Positions 25,120 to 34,273 of a stretch of 64,000 nt of DNA are shown piece after piece. This DNA is from Oscillospiraceae bacterium (lineage in GTDB: Bacteria > Bacillota > Clostridia > Oscillospirales > Ruminococcaceae). The position numbers and the translations under genes are program-made. Each line of letters opens with the position of its first letter. Positions within the stretch are counted from its first letter, which is position 1. The notes under the pieces were generated by a model that saw nothing but the letters and a program-made list of their open reading frames with translations, did not search any database and was not told where the DNA came from. The stretch lies in the NCBI GenBank assembly GCA_003512525.1, contig DOQG01000003.1, positions 1 to 64,000 of the forward strand, given 5' to 3'.

Positions 25120-27039
25120 TCAATCGGTAATGATAGTCTTTTCTCTTATCTCTTTTTCTACCATATCGCAGAAGTCGGATACCGACATTGTACCGATATC
25201 GCCACGCTTGCGGCAACGGATAGAAACGTTTTCTGTTTCAACCTCCTTATCGCCTATAACCAGCATATAAGGAATCTTCTGAAGCTGTGCTTCACGAATC
25301 TTGAAGCCTATCTTCTCGCTTCTGTCGTCAACCTCTACTCTTATGCCACGCTTCTTAAGCTCTGCGGCAACCTTTGATGTAAACTCGTTGTGACGGTCGG
25401 CAATAGGCATAAGCTCAACCTGTACTGGAGCAAGCCATATCGGGAACGCACCTGCAAAATGCTCGGTCAGGATACCGATAAATCTTTCAATAGAGCCGAA
25501 TACAACACGGTGAATCATAATAGGTCTGTGCTTTTCGCCGTCCGCACCTGTGTATTCAAGTTCAAATCTCATAGGCAGCTGGAAGTCAAGCTGGATAGTA
25601 CCGCACTGCCACGTTCTGCCGAGCGAATCTTCAAGATGGAAGTCAATCTTAGGACCGTAGAATGCACCGTCGCCCTCGTTTACAACGTAAGGAAGTCCAA
25701 GACCGTCAAGAGCCTTACGCAGACCCTCTGTAGCCATATCCCAGTCTTCCTGGCTGCCCATACTGTCCTCGGGCTGTGTTGACAGCTCAACGTGATACTT
25801 GAAGCCAAACAGCTTGTAAACTTCATCGATAAGTCTTACAACACCCTTTATCTCATCCGTGATCTGATCGGGAGTCATAAAGATATGTGCATCGTCCTGT
25901 GTGAAGCATCTTACACGCATAAGACCGTGAAGTGCGCCTGACTTTTCGTGACGGTGAACAAGACCGAGTTCGCCCATTCTCATAGGCAGATCTCTGTATG
26001 AACGGGGTTTTGACTTGTATACAAGTATACCGCCGGGGCAGTTCATAGGCTTTATAGCAAACTCGGTATCATCGATAACCGTAGTATACATATTCTCTTT
26101 GTAATGATCCCAGTGACCTGATGTTTCCCAAAGCTGACGGTTAAGCATTATAGGAGTGGAAATCTCAACATAGCCATCACGGGTGTGTATCTGACGCCAG
26201 TAATCAATAAGAGTATTCTTGAGCGTCATACCCTTAGGTAAGAAGAACGGGAAGCCGGGACCCTCGTCCATAATAGTGAACAGCTCAAGCTCCTTGCCGA
26301 GCTTTCTGTGGTCACGCTTCTTTGCTTCTTCGATCATATTTAGGTATGCCTCAAGCTCTGACGCCTTGGGGAATGCTGTGGCATAGATACGGGAGAGCAT
26401 CTTGTTCTTTTCGCTGCCTCTCCAGTAAGCGCCTGTACAGCTGGTCAGCTTGAATGCCTTTACAAAGCCTGTTGACATAAGGTGAGGACCTGCACAAAGA
26501 TCGGTGAACTCGCCCTGCTTATAGAAGGATATAGGCTCGTTCTTGCCTGCGTGCTCTTCGCAAAGTTCAACCTTGTAAGGCTCGTCAATCTCCTTGAGAT
26601 ACTTAATAGCATCTGCAGGAGCCATTTCAAACTGTTCGAGCTTTAGATCTTCCTTTACTATCTTCTTCATCTCGGCTTCGATAGCTTCGAGATCTTCGGG
26701 CATAAAGGGAGTATCTTTATCAAAGTCATAATAGAAACCGTTATCTATAGCAGGACCGATAGCAAGCTTTACCTCGGGGTAAAGTCTTTTTACCGCCTGC
26801 GCCAGAATGTGAGATGCAGTGTGACGGAACGCTTTCTTACCATCTTCATCGTCAAATGTAAGTATTTCAAGTGTGCAGTCGCTGTCAATTACAGTACGCA
26901 GATCCTTGATCTCGCCATCAATCTTTGCAACGCAAGCCGCCTTTGCAAGACGAGGGCTTATTTCCTTTGCAACGTCAAATACGGAACAAGCACTTTCGAG
27001 TTCCTTTACGCTGCCGTCTTTCAGTGTAACTTTTATCAT
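25120..27039 (-). CDS. thrS: Threonyl-tRNA synthetase
   Basis: 639 aa from the ATG at 27039 (GGAGG upstream; a longer in-frame start overlaps the promoter). TGS domain 1-62, editing/SAD domain with HTASHILAQAVKRLYP, class II core with motif 2 RMGELGLVHRHEKSGALHG, TQDDAHIF and motif 3 FGSIERFIGILTEHF, and a C-terminal anticodon-binding domain from about 540. Charges tRNA-Thr. The leader is only about 58 nt, too short for a T-box. It is the first gene after a perfect-consensus promoter. Confidence 0.97.
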   Translation of the reverse strand: MIKVTLKDGSVKELESACSVFDVAKEISPRLAKAACVAKIDGEIKDLRTVIDSDCTLEILTFDDEDGKKAFRHTASHILAQAVKRLYPEVKLAIGPAIDNGFYYDFDKDTPFMPEDLEAIEAEMKKIVKEDLKLEQFEMAPADAIKYLKEIDEPYKVELCEEHAGKNEPISFYKQGEFTDLCAGPHLMSTGFVKAFKLTSCTGAYWRGSEKNKMLSRIYATAFPKASELEAYLNMIEEAKKRDHRKLGKELELFTIMDEGPGFPFFLPKGMTLKNTLIDYWRQIHTRDGYVEISTPIMLNRQLWETSGHWDHYKENMYTTVIDDTEFAIKPMNCPGGILVYKSKPRSYRDLPMRMGELGLVHRHEKSGALHGLMRVRCFTQDDAHIFMTPDQITDEIKGVVRLIDEVYKLFGFKYHVELSTQPEDSMGSQEDWDMATEGLRKALDGLGLPYVVNEGDGAFYGPKIDFHLEDSLGRTWQCGTIQLDFQLPMRFELEYTGADGEKHRPIMIHRVVFGSIERFIGILTEHFAGAFPIWLAPVQVELMPIADRHNEFTSKVAAELKKRGIRVEVDDRSEKIGFKIREAQLQKIPYMLVIGDKEVETENVSIRCRKRGDIGTMSVSDFCDMVEKEIREKTIITD

Positions 27040-27103
27040 TGTTTTTCCTCCGTTAAGCCGCCATACGAGAGCGGTCTTTAGTAGTGTATAGAAATACAGT
27101 ATT

Positions 27104-27132
27104 ATTATATCACCACAAGTGGGAAATGTCAA
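27104..27132 (-). promoter_or_regulatory. Perfect-consensus promoter of thrS
   Basis: Minus strand TTGACA (27132-27127), 17-bp spacer, TATAAT (27109-27104). The -35 overlaps the stop codon of the upstream gene. Confidence 0.88.
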
Positions 27133-27863
27133 ACAGTTTTGAAAACCACGTCGATATTTGCCTTTTGTGCCTGCGTGTGCTGAAATTTTCTTTCTATCCT
27201 ATAGAATTTGCCGTCCTTGATAAACCTAGCGCCTGTCTGTCTGAAATGAAAATCAACTTCCGCGTTTATACACTGCTCTCTGATACCGAGTATCCAGTCA
27301 TAATTACATTCTCTCGCTTCGTTTCCCGACTCGCCGCCGACTACAACTTCCGTTATCTGCATTTTATCAAGATATGGGCTTAAATCAATGTGTTCAAGCA
27401 AAGGCTCGCATATGATCGATTTGTGCTTTATCGGTGCTTTAAGAAATATCGGCAGGCGAAAATCTGCCATCTTCTGATTTTCACAGGTACAGCAAATATG
27501 AACATTATCATAACCTGAACCCCAGTCAGCGGGAATACACAGTGAAAAGCGGTGTATTCTCTTTGTAATAATCAGAAATGTGACATCATGACGCTGTTTT
27601 ATCATCTGCCAACACTCATCACGCCATTTATCCGCTTCTTCAAGAAAAAAGTCGGAAGTAAAGCAGGTATATATGATCCCACCCTCAGGCACCATTTTGT
27701 AATTACCGTATTTATAACGCTCGGCAGGAGCGTAAAACGTTTTGTTTTTCACTACTGCCGTGCTGTCAATATCATATTGTGCGTCACGTCTGTAGACGTA
27801 ACAGTTTTTGCATCCTGCACTGATTTTTCTGCAACCGTGCCAAGGATTCCATGTATCGTTCAT
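27129..27863 (-). CDS. Phage Gp37/Gp68-like protein (DUF5131)
   Basis: 244 aa. The N-terminus WNPWHGCRKISAGCKNCYVYRR has the family's C-x6-C-x2-C cysteine cluster, which recalls an iron-sulfur or radical-SAM-like metal site; GGESGNEAR and FHFRQTGARFI recur later in the family. Found in phages and scattered in bacterial genomes; function unknown. There is no ribosome site before the ATG and the gene sits as a single insert between hisS and thrS, both housekeeping genes on the same strand. This suggests acquisition or leaderless/weak translation. Confidence 0.75.
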   Translation of the reverse strand: MNDTWNPWHGCRKISAGCKNCYVYRRDAQYDIDSTAVVKNKTFYAPAERYKYGNYKMVPEGGIIYTCFTSDFFLEEADKWRDECWQMIKQRHDVTFLIITKRIHRFSLCIPADWGSGYDNVHICCTCENQKMADFRLPIFLKAPIKHKSIICEPLLEHIDLSPYLDKMQITEVVVGGESGNEARECNYDWILGIREQCINAEVDFHFRQTGARFIKDGKFYRIERKFQHTQAQKANIDVVFKTV

Positions 27864-27884
27864 AATATCAAACTATAGTGAACA

Positions 27885-29165
27885 TTATACGATTTCAAGT
27901 ATCATAGTGTTGAGTTTATCGCAGAATTTGTCGTCAAGCGTAACAGGTGTTTCTGCACCGTCTGACATACGCTTGAGCTTTGCTGACTTAGTCTGCATTT
28001 CATCGCCGCCTATTACCATACAATAAGTAGCACCGATTTTATTTGCATACTTCATCTGTGCCTTGAAGCTTCTGCCAGAAATATCGCACTCAGCCCAGAA
28101 GCCTTCCTCACGGAGCTTCTGAACAAGCTCCATTGCATAAATATTTGTATCATCGTCAAATGACGCAATGTAAAGGTCGCACTTCTTCTCAGGCTCAAAT
28201 TCAAGCTTCTGGTTTTCCATTACCATTATGATACGTTCAAGACCCATTGCAAATCCAAGACCGGGAACACTGTTACCACCTATTTCTTCTACAAGTCCGT
28301 TGTATCTGCCGCCTGCGCATACTGCGCCCTGCGAGCCGATCTCGTTGGATATAAACTCAAAAACGGTATTAGTGTAGTAGTCAAGTCCACGCACTATCAA
28401 AGGGTTTACAATATAAGATACACCGAGTATATCAAGACGTTTCTTTACATTTTCAAAGTGCTCCCTACAGTCATCACAAAGATAGTCAAGTATCATCGGA
28501 GCGTCTTTCTTGAAGCTGCTGCATATCTCGCTCTTGCAGTCGAGTAATCGCATCGGGTTACGATCAAGTCTTTCAAGACAAGTGCCGCAAAGCTGATCCT
28601 TAAACTGCGAATAATATTCTTTCAGTGCCTTGTGGTATTCCGCACGGCACTTAGGACAGCCTATGCTGTTTATCTCAAGGCTTATGTTCTTTACACCAAG
28701 ACTTTTGATAATGTCATTTGCAAGTGCGATAACTTCAGCGTCTGCCGCAGGTGAAGCAGTTCCGAAATATTCAATACCTACCTGATTAAATTCACGCAAA
28801 CGACCGCTCTGAGGAGCTTCATATCTGAAACAGCGTGTAAAATAATATGTTTTAAGCGGAAGCGCATCATTGAGCAGTCCGTTTTCTATAGCCGCACGGA
28901 CAGCACCTGCCGTGCCCTCGGGCTTAAGAGTGATACTTCTGCCCTTTTTATCGTTGAATGTGTACATTTCCTTCTGTACAACATCTGTTGTGCCGCCTAC
29001 ACCGCGCTGAAAAAGCTCCGTGTGCTCAAATGTAGGTGTTCGTATTTCCTTGCAGCCGTATGCTTCGGCAACATTTCTTGCGATTTTCTCGACAGTGTGC
29101 CACTTATATATTTCTTTTGGCAGTTTGTCTTCTGTTCCTCTGGGTCTTTTAGTTACTAGCTCCAT
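27885..29165 (-). CDS. hisS: Histidyl-tRNA synthetase
   Basis: 426 aa from the ATG at 29165 (AAAGGA 9 bases upstream). Class II enzyme: RPRGTEDKLP start, motif 1 region IRTPTFEHTELFQRGVG, motif 2 YYFTRCFRYEAPQSGRLREF, histidine-binding LVEEIGG and VRGLDYYTNTVFEF, motif 3 GLGFAMGLERI, and C-terminal anticodon domain. Four Cys in SIGCPKC and LCGTC/LCDDC form an insertion with possible zinc pairs, as in several Firmicutes HisRS. Charges tRNA-His. Confidence 0.97.
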   Translation of the reverse strand: MELVTKRPRGTEDKLPKEIYKWHTVEKIARNVAEAYGCKEIRTPTFEHTELFQRGVGGTTDVVQKEMYTFNDKKGRSITLKPEGTAGAVRAAIENGLLNDALPLKTYYFTRCFRYEAPQSGRLREFNQVGIEYFGTASPAADAEVIALANDIIKSLGVKNISLEINSIGCPKCRAEYHKALKEYYSQFKDQLCGTCLERLDRNPMRLLDCKSEICSSFKKDAPMILDYLCDDCREHFENVKKRLDILGVSYIVNPLIVRGLDYYTNTVFEFISNEIGSQGAVCAGGRYNGLVEEIGGNSVPGLGFAMGLERIIMVMENQKLEFEPEKKCDLYIASFDDDTNIYAMELVQKLREEGFWAECDISGRSFKAQMKYANKIGATYCMVIGGDEMQTKSAKLKRMSDGAETPVTLDDKFCDKLNTMILEIV

Positions 29166-29192
29166 CTGATTTGTTCCTTTCGATTTTAACAT

Positions 29193-29216
29193 AAAAAAGG
29201 CGTACATAAGTACGCC
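29193..29216 (-). terminator. Terminator after mgsA
   Basis: GGCGTAC (29199-29205) and GTACGCC (29210-29216), 7-bp stem with a 4-nt loop, then six T on the minus strand. It separates mgsA from hisS. Confidence 0.8.
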
Positions 29217-29227
29217 TGCATAAGCAT

Positions 29228-29626
29228 TTATCCTCTGACAATTTCTCGCCAGTCGAGGTCACCGCGCTCAAGAGCGTGTATCAGCGCCTCTGCTGTAGCT
29301 ATATTCGTAGCAAGCGGAATATTATGAACGTCGCAAAGACGCAAAAGATTCATTTCGTTGGGCTCGTACGATTTAGCATTCAAAGGATCTCTGAAGAAAA
29401 TAAGTACATCTATCTCATTACATGAAATTCTTGCAGCTATCTGCTGATCTCCCCCTTGAGATCCGCTGAGATAACGTTGAATATGAAGCCCCGTTGCCTC
29501 TGATACAAGCTTACCGGTAGTTCCGGTAGCGCATAGGTTATGTCGGCTGAGAACGCCGCAATATGCAATACAGAACTGAACCATCAGTTCTTTTTTGGAA
29601 TCGTGAGCAATTAGTGCAATATTCAT
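29228..29626 (-). CDS. mgsA: Methylglyoxal synthase
   Basis: 132 aa, AGAGG before the ATG. Converts dihydroxyacetone phosphate to methylglyoxal, an overflow route for phosphorylated sugars. Signatures: [10 protein letters not shown] (phosphate/His-Asp region), ATGTTG phosphate loop, [14 protein letters not shown] with the catalytic Asp, IFFRDPL. Located after minD as in many Clostridia. An AdhR-type aldehyde sensor gene lies 5 kb away; a link is only suggestive. Confidence 0.95.
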   Translation of the reverse strand: MNIALIAHDSKKELMVQFCIAYCGVLSRHNLCATGTTGKLVSEATGLHIQRYLSGSQGGDQQIAARISCNEIDVLIFFRDPLNAKSYEPNEMNLLRLCDVHNIPLATNIATAEALIHALERGDLDWREIVRG

Positions 29627-29679
29627 ATTAAACCTCTTTTTTCCTCTGCTTTATACCGTATACACTTAACATAAACTAT

Positions 29680-30417
29680 TTAGTTGATATTGATAGTAAG
29701 CGGTACATCTTCCCCAAGTATTCTTCTTGCAATAGCCGCATATGCTTTTGCGCCGGGACAAGTAGGCGGCAAAGGAAGCCCTTTTGCGCCGCAAACCTTG
29801 ATATTATTGTCCTCCGGCACAACACCTAAGAGCTGTATACCAACAGAGTCCATTACTTCGTCAAGGTCATAAAGTATCTCTTCGTCCTTGAAATTCTGGC
29901 TAACCTTATTGATGATAAGTCGCTGATTTGTACAATTCTTTACATACAGGAAATCAGACAGTATCGCACCATCGCGGACGCATACTGTATCAGGAGTTGT
30001 TACCATAAGAATCAGCTCAGCCGCCTTGATAACGCTGAACACCGAACTTCCGACACCGGCTGTGTCTATTATTATATAGTCAAAATGCTGACGCATCTCT
30101 TCGCATACGCCCATGATCTTTTCAGGGTTGATATCCATAAACGGGTTTCGTGTTGCACAAACCAGATATAGATTTTCTACAGTTTCAACCTTAGTTGTCG
30201 CTGTAAGAATATCGATCTTACCTTCAAGATATTCACCTATATCGTGCTTAACCTTATCTTTAATGCCAAGCATTATATCAAGACATCTTAATCCGAAATC
30301 GAGCTCAACCAGAAGAGTTCTCTTGCCTAAAGCGGCTAATCCGCGGGCAACGTTGGCTGAAGTGGTCGATTTACCCGTTCCGCCTTTACCTGCTGTTACT
30401 GCTATAATCTGTGACAT
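29680..30417 (-). CDS. minD: MinD/ParA-family ATPase
   Basis: 245 aa, AAGGAG before the ATG. Deviant Walker A KGGTGKSTTSANVA (about 11-24), DTAGVGSS, and late NNIKVCGAKGLP. Best fits MinD, a membrane-associated ATPase for division-site placement. It lies where minCD usually sits behind mrdA, but no minC or minE is present here. The C-terminus (GEDVPLTININ) lacks the basic amphipathic helix that anchors MinD to the membrane, so a divergent role is possible. Confidence 0.82.
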   Translation of the reverse strand: MSQIIAVTAGKGGTGKSTTSANVARGLAALGKRTLLVELDFGLRCLDIMLGIKDKVKHDIGEYLEGKIDILTATTKVETVENLYLVCATRNPFMDINPEKIMGVCEEMRQHFDYIIIDTAGVGSSVFSVIKAAELILMVTTPDTVCVRDGAILSDFLYVKNCTNQRLIINKVSQNFKDEEILYDLDEVMDSVGIQLLGVVPEDNNIKVCGAKGLPLPPTCPGAKAYAAIARRILGEDVPLTININ

Positions 30418-30444
30418 AATATTCGCTCTCCTTGCGATAATAAC

Positions 30445-30462
30445 GATAAACCTTCGTTTATC
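30445..30462 (-). promoter_or_regulatory. Small hairpin in the minD leader
   Basis: GATAAAC (30445-30451) and GTTTATC (30456-30462), a 7-bp stem with a 4-nt loop, 28 bases before the minD start. No U-run follows. Could affect message stability; low weight. Confidence 0.25.
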
Positions 30463-30588
30463 TTTATTCTAATTGTTTTAATTGTACCATAAAAACGCGC
30501 ATAAATAAAGTCTTTTAATTGAAAAAAATCAAATTTTGTTAATTCAATATGTTTTTAGCTCACTTTTTTATGCAAACTGCACAAAACG

Positions 30589-32703
30589 TCATTCGTTTTC
30601 TGAACTGTTTGACGTATCATTTTTGTTATTCTCAGTCAACTCTCCTCTGACAGGTCTGCCGGGAGTGTTTGTGCTCTGACCGCCCCAAGGAAGAATTATA
30701 TCGCCCTTTTCATTGGTCACAGGCTGATAGTTGTCATAGAAGTACGATTCTATTATATTTCGTACCATCAATCTTGAGAACTCGCCTTTTTCCAATACAA
30801 TTCCAAAACATATCTGAGGATCCTCAGCCGGATAATATCCCAGGATAGTAGAATTGAAAGTATCTTCCGTAACCTGAGGAGTACCTGTCTTTATCGCCAC
30901 TCCGTAGGGCAGGTCGGCAAGCTGTGTTATACCTGAGCCCATAGGCCACTGAACATCATCGGCGACCATTATCATACCTTCACGCACCACCTGGAATATA
31001 TGCTTGTCGGCATCTATTTTATACGCAACAGTAGGCTCTGTTTTCTTGATTGTCTTACTGCCGTCATAGCTTGTGATGCTGTCTACAAGATACGGCTGAT
31101 AGCGTGTTCCGTCATTTGCGAGTGTCAACGCAATCACCGCCAGATTGAGCGGTGTTACCGTTGTTTCAAGCTGACCTATACCCGCCTGAATTGTAGAACC
31201 GGGTGTCCATGTACCGCCAAGGGACTCTATATATTCCGGGGTACTCATATTTCCGGTCGCGCCGCCGATCTCAAGGTTAAGATCCTGACCTACGCCGAAC
31301 CAGCCGGCTACCTTTGCAAGGTAATCTATCCCCATCTGTCGCGCCATATCATAGAAATAAATATTGCACGAATGTCTGAGCGCCGTCCTCACCGTTACAT
31401 TACCGACAAACCCCATTATACAGCCGGGCTGATAATCATCGTAATATGTGTAGATGCCGCCGCAGTACACTTCTGTATTTTCGTTTGCTATACCCGATAC
31501 AAGTGCCGCTGTTGCGGTTATTGTCTTGAATGCCGAGCCCGGACGATAAAGCCCGTAAATGCACCTGTTGTATGTCGGGTTAGGTTCAACGGGATTATTT
31601 ATAAGGTCGATATACTTATTGATATCGTAATTTGGGTAGTTTGCCATCGCAAGCACCGCGCCGGTTTTCGCATCAAGCACAACAACACCGCCCGCATCGA
31701 CTTTGTTTCCTCGCGTCGGATCATTATTATAGTGAAGCCATTTGATATGATTTTCGAGAATTGCCTGAACATCATTCTGAAAATCACTTTCAATAGTCAA
31801 TTTTACCGAATTTCCCGCAGTAGCCGCCTTGGTTATTTCATCTGATACGACCATTCCCGAAGAATCTCTTGTTATAGAGCGGATACCGTTAGTACCGCGG
31901 AGTGTGCTCTCCATTGCACTCTCAATGCCCCACTTACCGGTGGTATCGTTAAGGCTGTAGCCTTTGTCGGAAAGTTCTTCATATTCATCAGGAGAAATTG
32001 CTCCGATCCTGCCGACTACCTGCGGAATAAAATCCTTGCCGTCATACCGGCGTATAGCTTCTTCTATGATATCGATGCCCTTCAGCATAAAGCTTTGTTC
32101 TTTAAGCTCAATAACTGTCTGCACAGAAACATCTTCGGCCATTGTATAGCGGTTCTGATATGAAAAGTCGCGTATGAGCATTTCATAGCGCACACCTGCT
32201 ATATATCTGCGCATTTCCTGACCGTATTTGTCTGAGATCTTGAATTTCTCGTACAATGCATTCATACAGTTTTCAGCTGTAGCATAAACTCCCAGCTCAA
32301 GCTTTGATCTGAGCGCATCTATCTCGTCGTCATCACCGGTAAACTCATACGGAGCAGTTTTGCTTATCGGTATAGTTTCTATCCATTCCTCTTTATTATT
32401 TTGAAGTATTTTAAGCGTTTTCGCTATAACATCATTCTCAGTACCGGCTTCGAAAAAAGCCTTTTGAATTATAATCTTGTATACAAGCTTATTGGTGTTC
32501 AGTACTTTTCCGTCTTTTGTAAATATCTGACCTCTCGCCGCCTGGATAGTCTGGTTTGCAGTGTATGTGTTTGTGGTCTGACCTTTGTAATAATCGCCGT
32601 CAACGATCTGTATCTGTAATAATTCGATCGTACAGGCAAACGACAAAGCCACTACTATCAGAACAAACACCATATTTCTTATCTGTCTGCTTAATTTAGT
32701 CAC
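30589..32703 (-). CDS. mrdA: Penicillin-binding protein 2 (elongasome transpeptidase)
   Basis: 704 aa from a GTG start with GGAGG 5 bases upstream. One N-terminal membrane anchor (about 10-30), pedestal/dimer domain to about 300, transpeptidase domain with RPGSAFKTITA (Ser390, Lys393), SCN (RHSCNIYF) and KTGT. A Ser/Asn-rich tail closes the protein. Crosslinks peptidoglycan during cell elongation with MreBCD, whose genes lie directly upstream in the same operon. No rodA in the window. Confidence 0.94.
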   Translation of the reverse strand: MTKLSRQIRNMVFVLIVVALSFACTIELLQIQIVDGDYYKGQTTNTYTANQTIQAARGQIFTKDGKVLNTNKLVYKIIIQKAFFEAGTENDVIAKTLKILQNNKEEWIETIPISKTAPYEFTGDDDEIDALRSKLELGVYATAENCMNALYEKFKISDKYGQEMRRYIAGVRYEMLIRDFSYQNRYTMAEDVSVQTVIELKEQSFMLKGIDIIEEAIRRYDGKDFIPQVVGRIGAISPDEYEELSDKGYSLNDTTGKWGIESAMESTLRGTNGIRSITRDSSGMVVSDEITKAATAGNSVKLTIESDFQNDVQAILENHIKWLHYNNDPTRGNKVDAGGVVVLDAKTGAVLAMANYPNYDINKYIDLINNPVEPNPTYNRCIYGLYRPGSAFKTITATAALVSGIANENTEVYCGGIYTYYDDYQPGCIMGFVGNVTVRTALRHSCNIYFYDMARQMGIDYLAKVAGWFGVGQDLNLEIGGATGNMSTPEYIESLGGTWTPGSTIQAGIGQLETTVTPLNLAVIALTLANDGTRYQPYLVDSITSYDGSKTIKKTEPTVAYKIDADKHIFQVVREGMIMVADDVQWPMGSGITQLADLPYGVAIKTGTPQVTEDTFNSTILGYYPAEDPQICFGIVLEKGEFSRLMVRNIIESYFYDNYQPVTNEKGDIILPWGGQSTNTPGRPVRGELTENNKNDTSNSSENE

Positions 32704-32714
32704 TCTTTCCTCCG

Positions 32715-33317
32715 TTAATATCTCACATTGTCATCGCTGTCTTCGGCATCTTCAAAAGCGGTAAGAATATCCTCGGTCGTATTTTCAGCTCCCAGTTTTC
32801 TGTTTATAAGTCTTATAAGAAGGTAAATCGGTGTTGATAAAAGCACTGTCGATATCATAGCAGGCAGGACATAATCAAGCAATACAACATTTATATCCGG
32901 ATTTCTCCAAATCACATATTTGAAAAGAAGCTCCGCCGCTTCAACAATTATCAAAGCGGAAAAGTTCATCCATAGAAAATTCAGGATATTCCGGTGGATA
33001 AGATTTACCGCAAACAGTGTGACAAACAAGCAACACGGCATAAGCCATATTGAGGTAAACCCGAACAGCGAGCCCATTGCAAGGTCATGCATCATTCCCG
33101 CAAAAGCCGCAAACACAACTCCGCTGAGTTCGTTTTCAAAAAAAGAAACAGATACAGCAACTGTGAGCGTCAGATACGGTTGCCATACGGTAAACGGCAT
33201 CGTGACCTGAATTGTATACGATAATGCAAGCACAAGTGAGTATAACACCCACTTTGTGACACTCATAAATATCTCTTTTCGCGTCATTGCCGTACGACTT
33301 ATAATTCTGAATTTCAT
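32715..33317 (-). CDS. mreD: Rod shape-determining protein MreD
   Basis: Up to 200 aa; the start overlaps the mreC stop (TGATG). A shorter form from the ATG at 33266 (183 aa) would fit the usual MreD length and begins right at the first membrane helix. Both ribosome sites are weak. Five to six membrane helices and a charged Glu/Asp-rich cytoplasmic tail. Inner-membrane elongasome component between MreC and PBP2. Confidence 0.87.
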   Translation of the reverse strand: MKFRIISRTAMTRKEIFMSVTKWVLYSLVLALSYTIQVTMPFTVWQPYLTLTVAVSVSFFENELSGVVFAAFAGMMHDLAMGSLFGFTSIWLMPCCLFVTLFAVNLIHRNILNFLWMNFSALIIVEAAELLFKYVIWRNPDINVVLLDYVLPAMISTVLLSTPIYLLIRLINRKLGAENTTEDILTAFEDAEDSDDNVRY

Positions 33318-34165
33318 CAGTCAACTACACCCTGCCCTTTAAAGTCGGTGATCACGACACAGTCTGTAACGGTACGGACATCTACTGCCGGCTTTATCAC
33401 AGCATGAACAGATAAACCGTTTTCATCGTCATACACCTTTGTAACGACACCGATAAGAAGATTGCCGGGAAACACTACGCCTGCAACAGACTTCACTATC
33501 TCGCCTTCCTTGATGCCGCTGTCCTTTGTGATATAGCTCATAAGACAATTGCCGTCATTCGCATTCTTTATATCGTTGTCGAGTATACCTGTTACCTTAC
33601 TGTCGAATGTCATAACGCCTACATTGATTTCATCGGATAAAACAGTCGCAACCTTTGAATAATTAGGAGCTATCTCACAAACCATACCGATGAGTCCGTT
33701 GGATGTCATAACCGGGTCATAAAGTGCTATACCATCGTCTGAACCACGGTCTATAGTAAAGCCTGCATATGCATCGTTGGAATTTCTTGCGATTATATTG
33801 CATGGTGCGGAAAATTCAAAGTCCTCATTTTCCTCTTTTATTTTCAGTATTTCCTTCAGCTGATCATTTTCATGCTTTACGTTCTCAAGGTCGATTATCT
33901 GCTTGTACTGTTCGTTAAGCTTATCCTTAAGCTCTTCATTCTCGGTCTTGTATCTGTCTGCGTTTGCAAACTTATCAAGCGTATCCTCTACCCACTGCGA
34001 TACAGCGTTGGAAACTGTAACAAAAGGTCTTGTTACAGTAGAAAGCACATTTTCCGGGAATGTGGAAAAGCCACCGGCAACAGCGGCATAAATAACAACA
34101 CCCAGTACCAGTGCAAAAACGCATACTATAATTTTAAATTTAAATCCTTTAAAAAAGTCACGCAT
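33317..34165 (-). CDS. mreC: Rod shape-determining protein MreC
   Basis: 282 aa from the ATG at 34165 (GAAAGG upstream; the longer frame has no ribosome site and crosses a hairpin). Membrane anchor about 11-30, coiled coil about 65-110, then the two-barrel beta domain with ARNSNDAYAGFTIDRGSDDGI, GLIGMV and late VVFPGNLLIGVV. Extracytoplasmic scaffold linking MreB/MreD to PBP2. Confidence 0.93.
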   Translation of the reverse strand: MRDFFKGFKFKIIVCVFALVLGVVIYAAVAGGFSTFPENVLSTVTRPFVTVSNAVSQWVEDTLDKFANADRYKTENEELKDKLNEQYKQIIDLENVKHENDQLKEILKIKEENEDFEFSAPCNIIARNSNDAYAGFTIDRGSDDGIALYDPVMTSNGLIGMVCEIAPNYSKVATVLSDEINVGVMTFDSKVTGILDNDIKNANDGNCLMSYITKDSGIKEGEIVKSVAGVVFPGNLLIGVVTKVYDDENGLSVHAVIKPAVDVRTVTDCVVITDFKGQGVVD

Positions 34166-34221
34166 ACAATACCTTTCAGAACTCAGCGAATACTTAAATG
34201 AAATATGGTTTATATAACACA

Positions 34222-34254
34222 TTATGACTAACCGTAAAAAACAGTTAGTCATAA
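34222..34254. repeat. 11-bp hairpin between mreB and mreC
   Basis: TTATGACTAAC (34222-34232) and GTTAGTCATAA (34244-34254), perfect, with an 11-nt loop. It follows the mreB stop by 19 bases. AU-rich and without a U-run, so a processing or partial attenuation site is likelier than a full terminator. Confidence 0.5.
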
Positions 34255-34273
34255 GCATTATAAATTCGTAAAA

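Noticed and set aside
27040..27103. T-box riboswitch before thrS
   Set aside because: The leader from the mapped consensus promoter is only about 58 nt, with no specifier stem or antiterminator.
30445..30462. minD leader hairpin as a terminator
   Set aside because: No U-run follows and the stem is only 7 AU-rich pairs.
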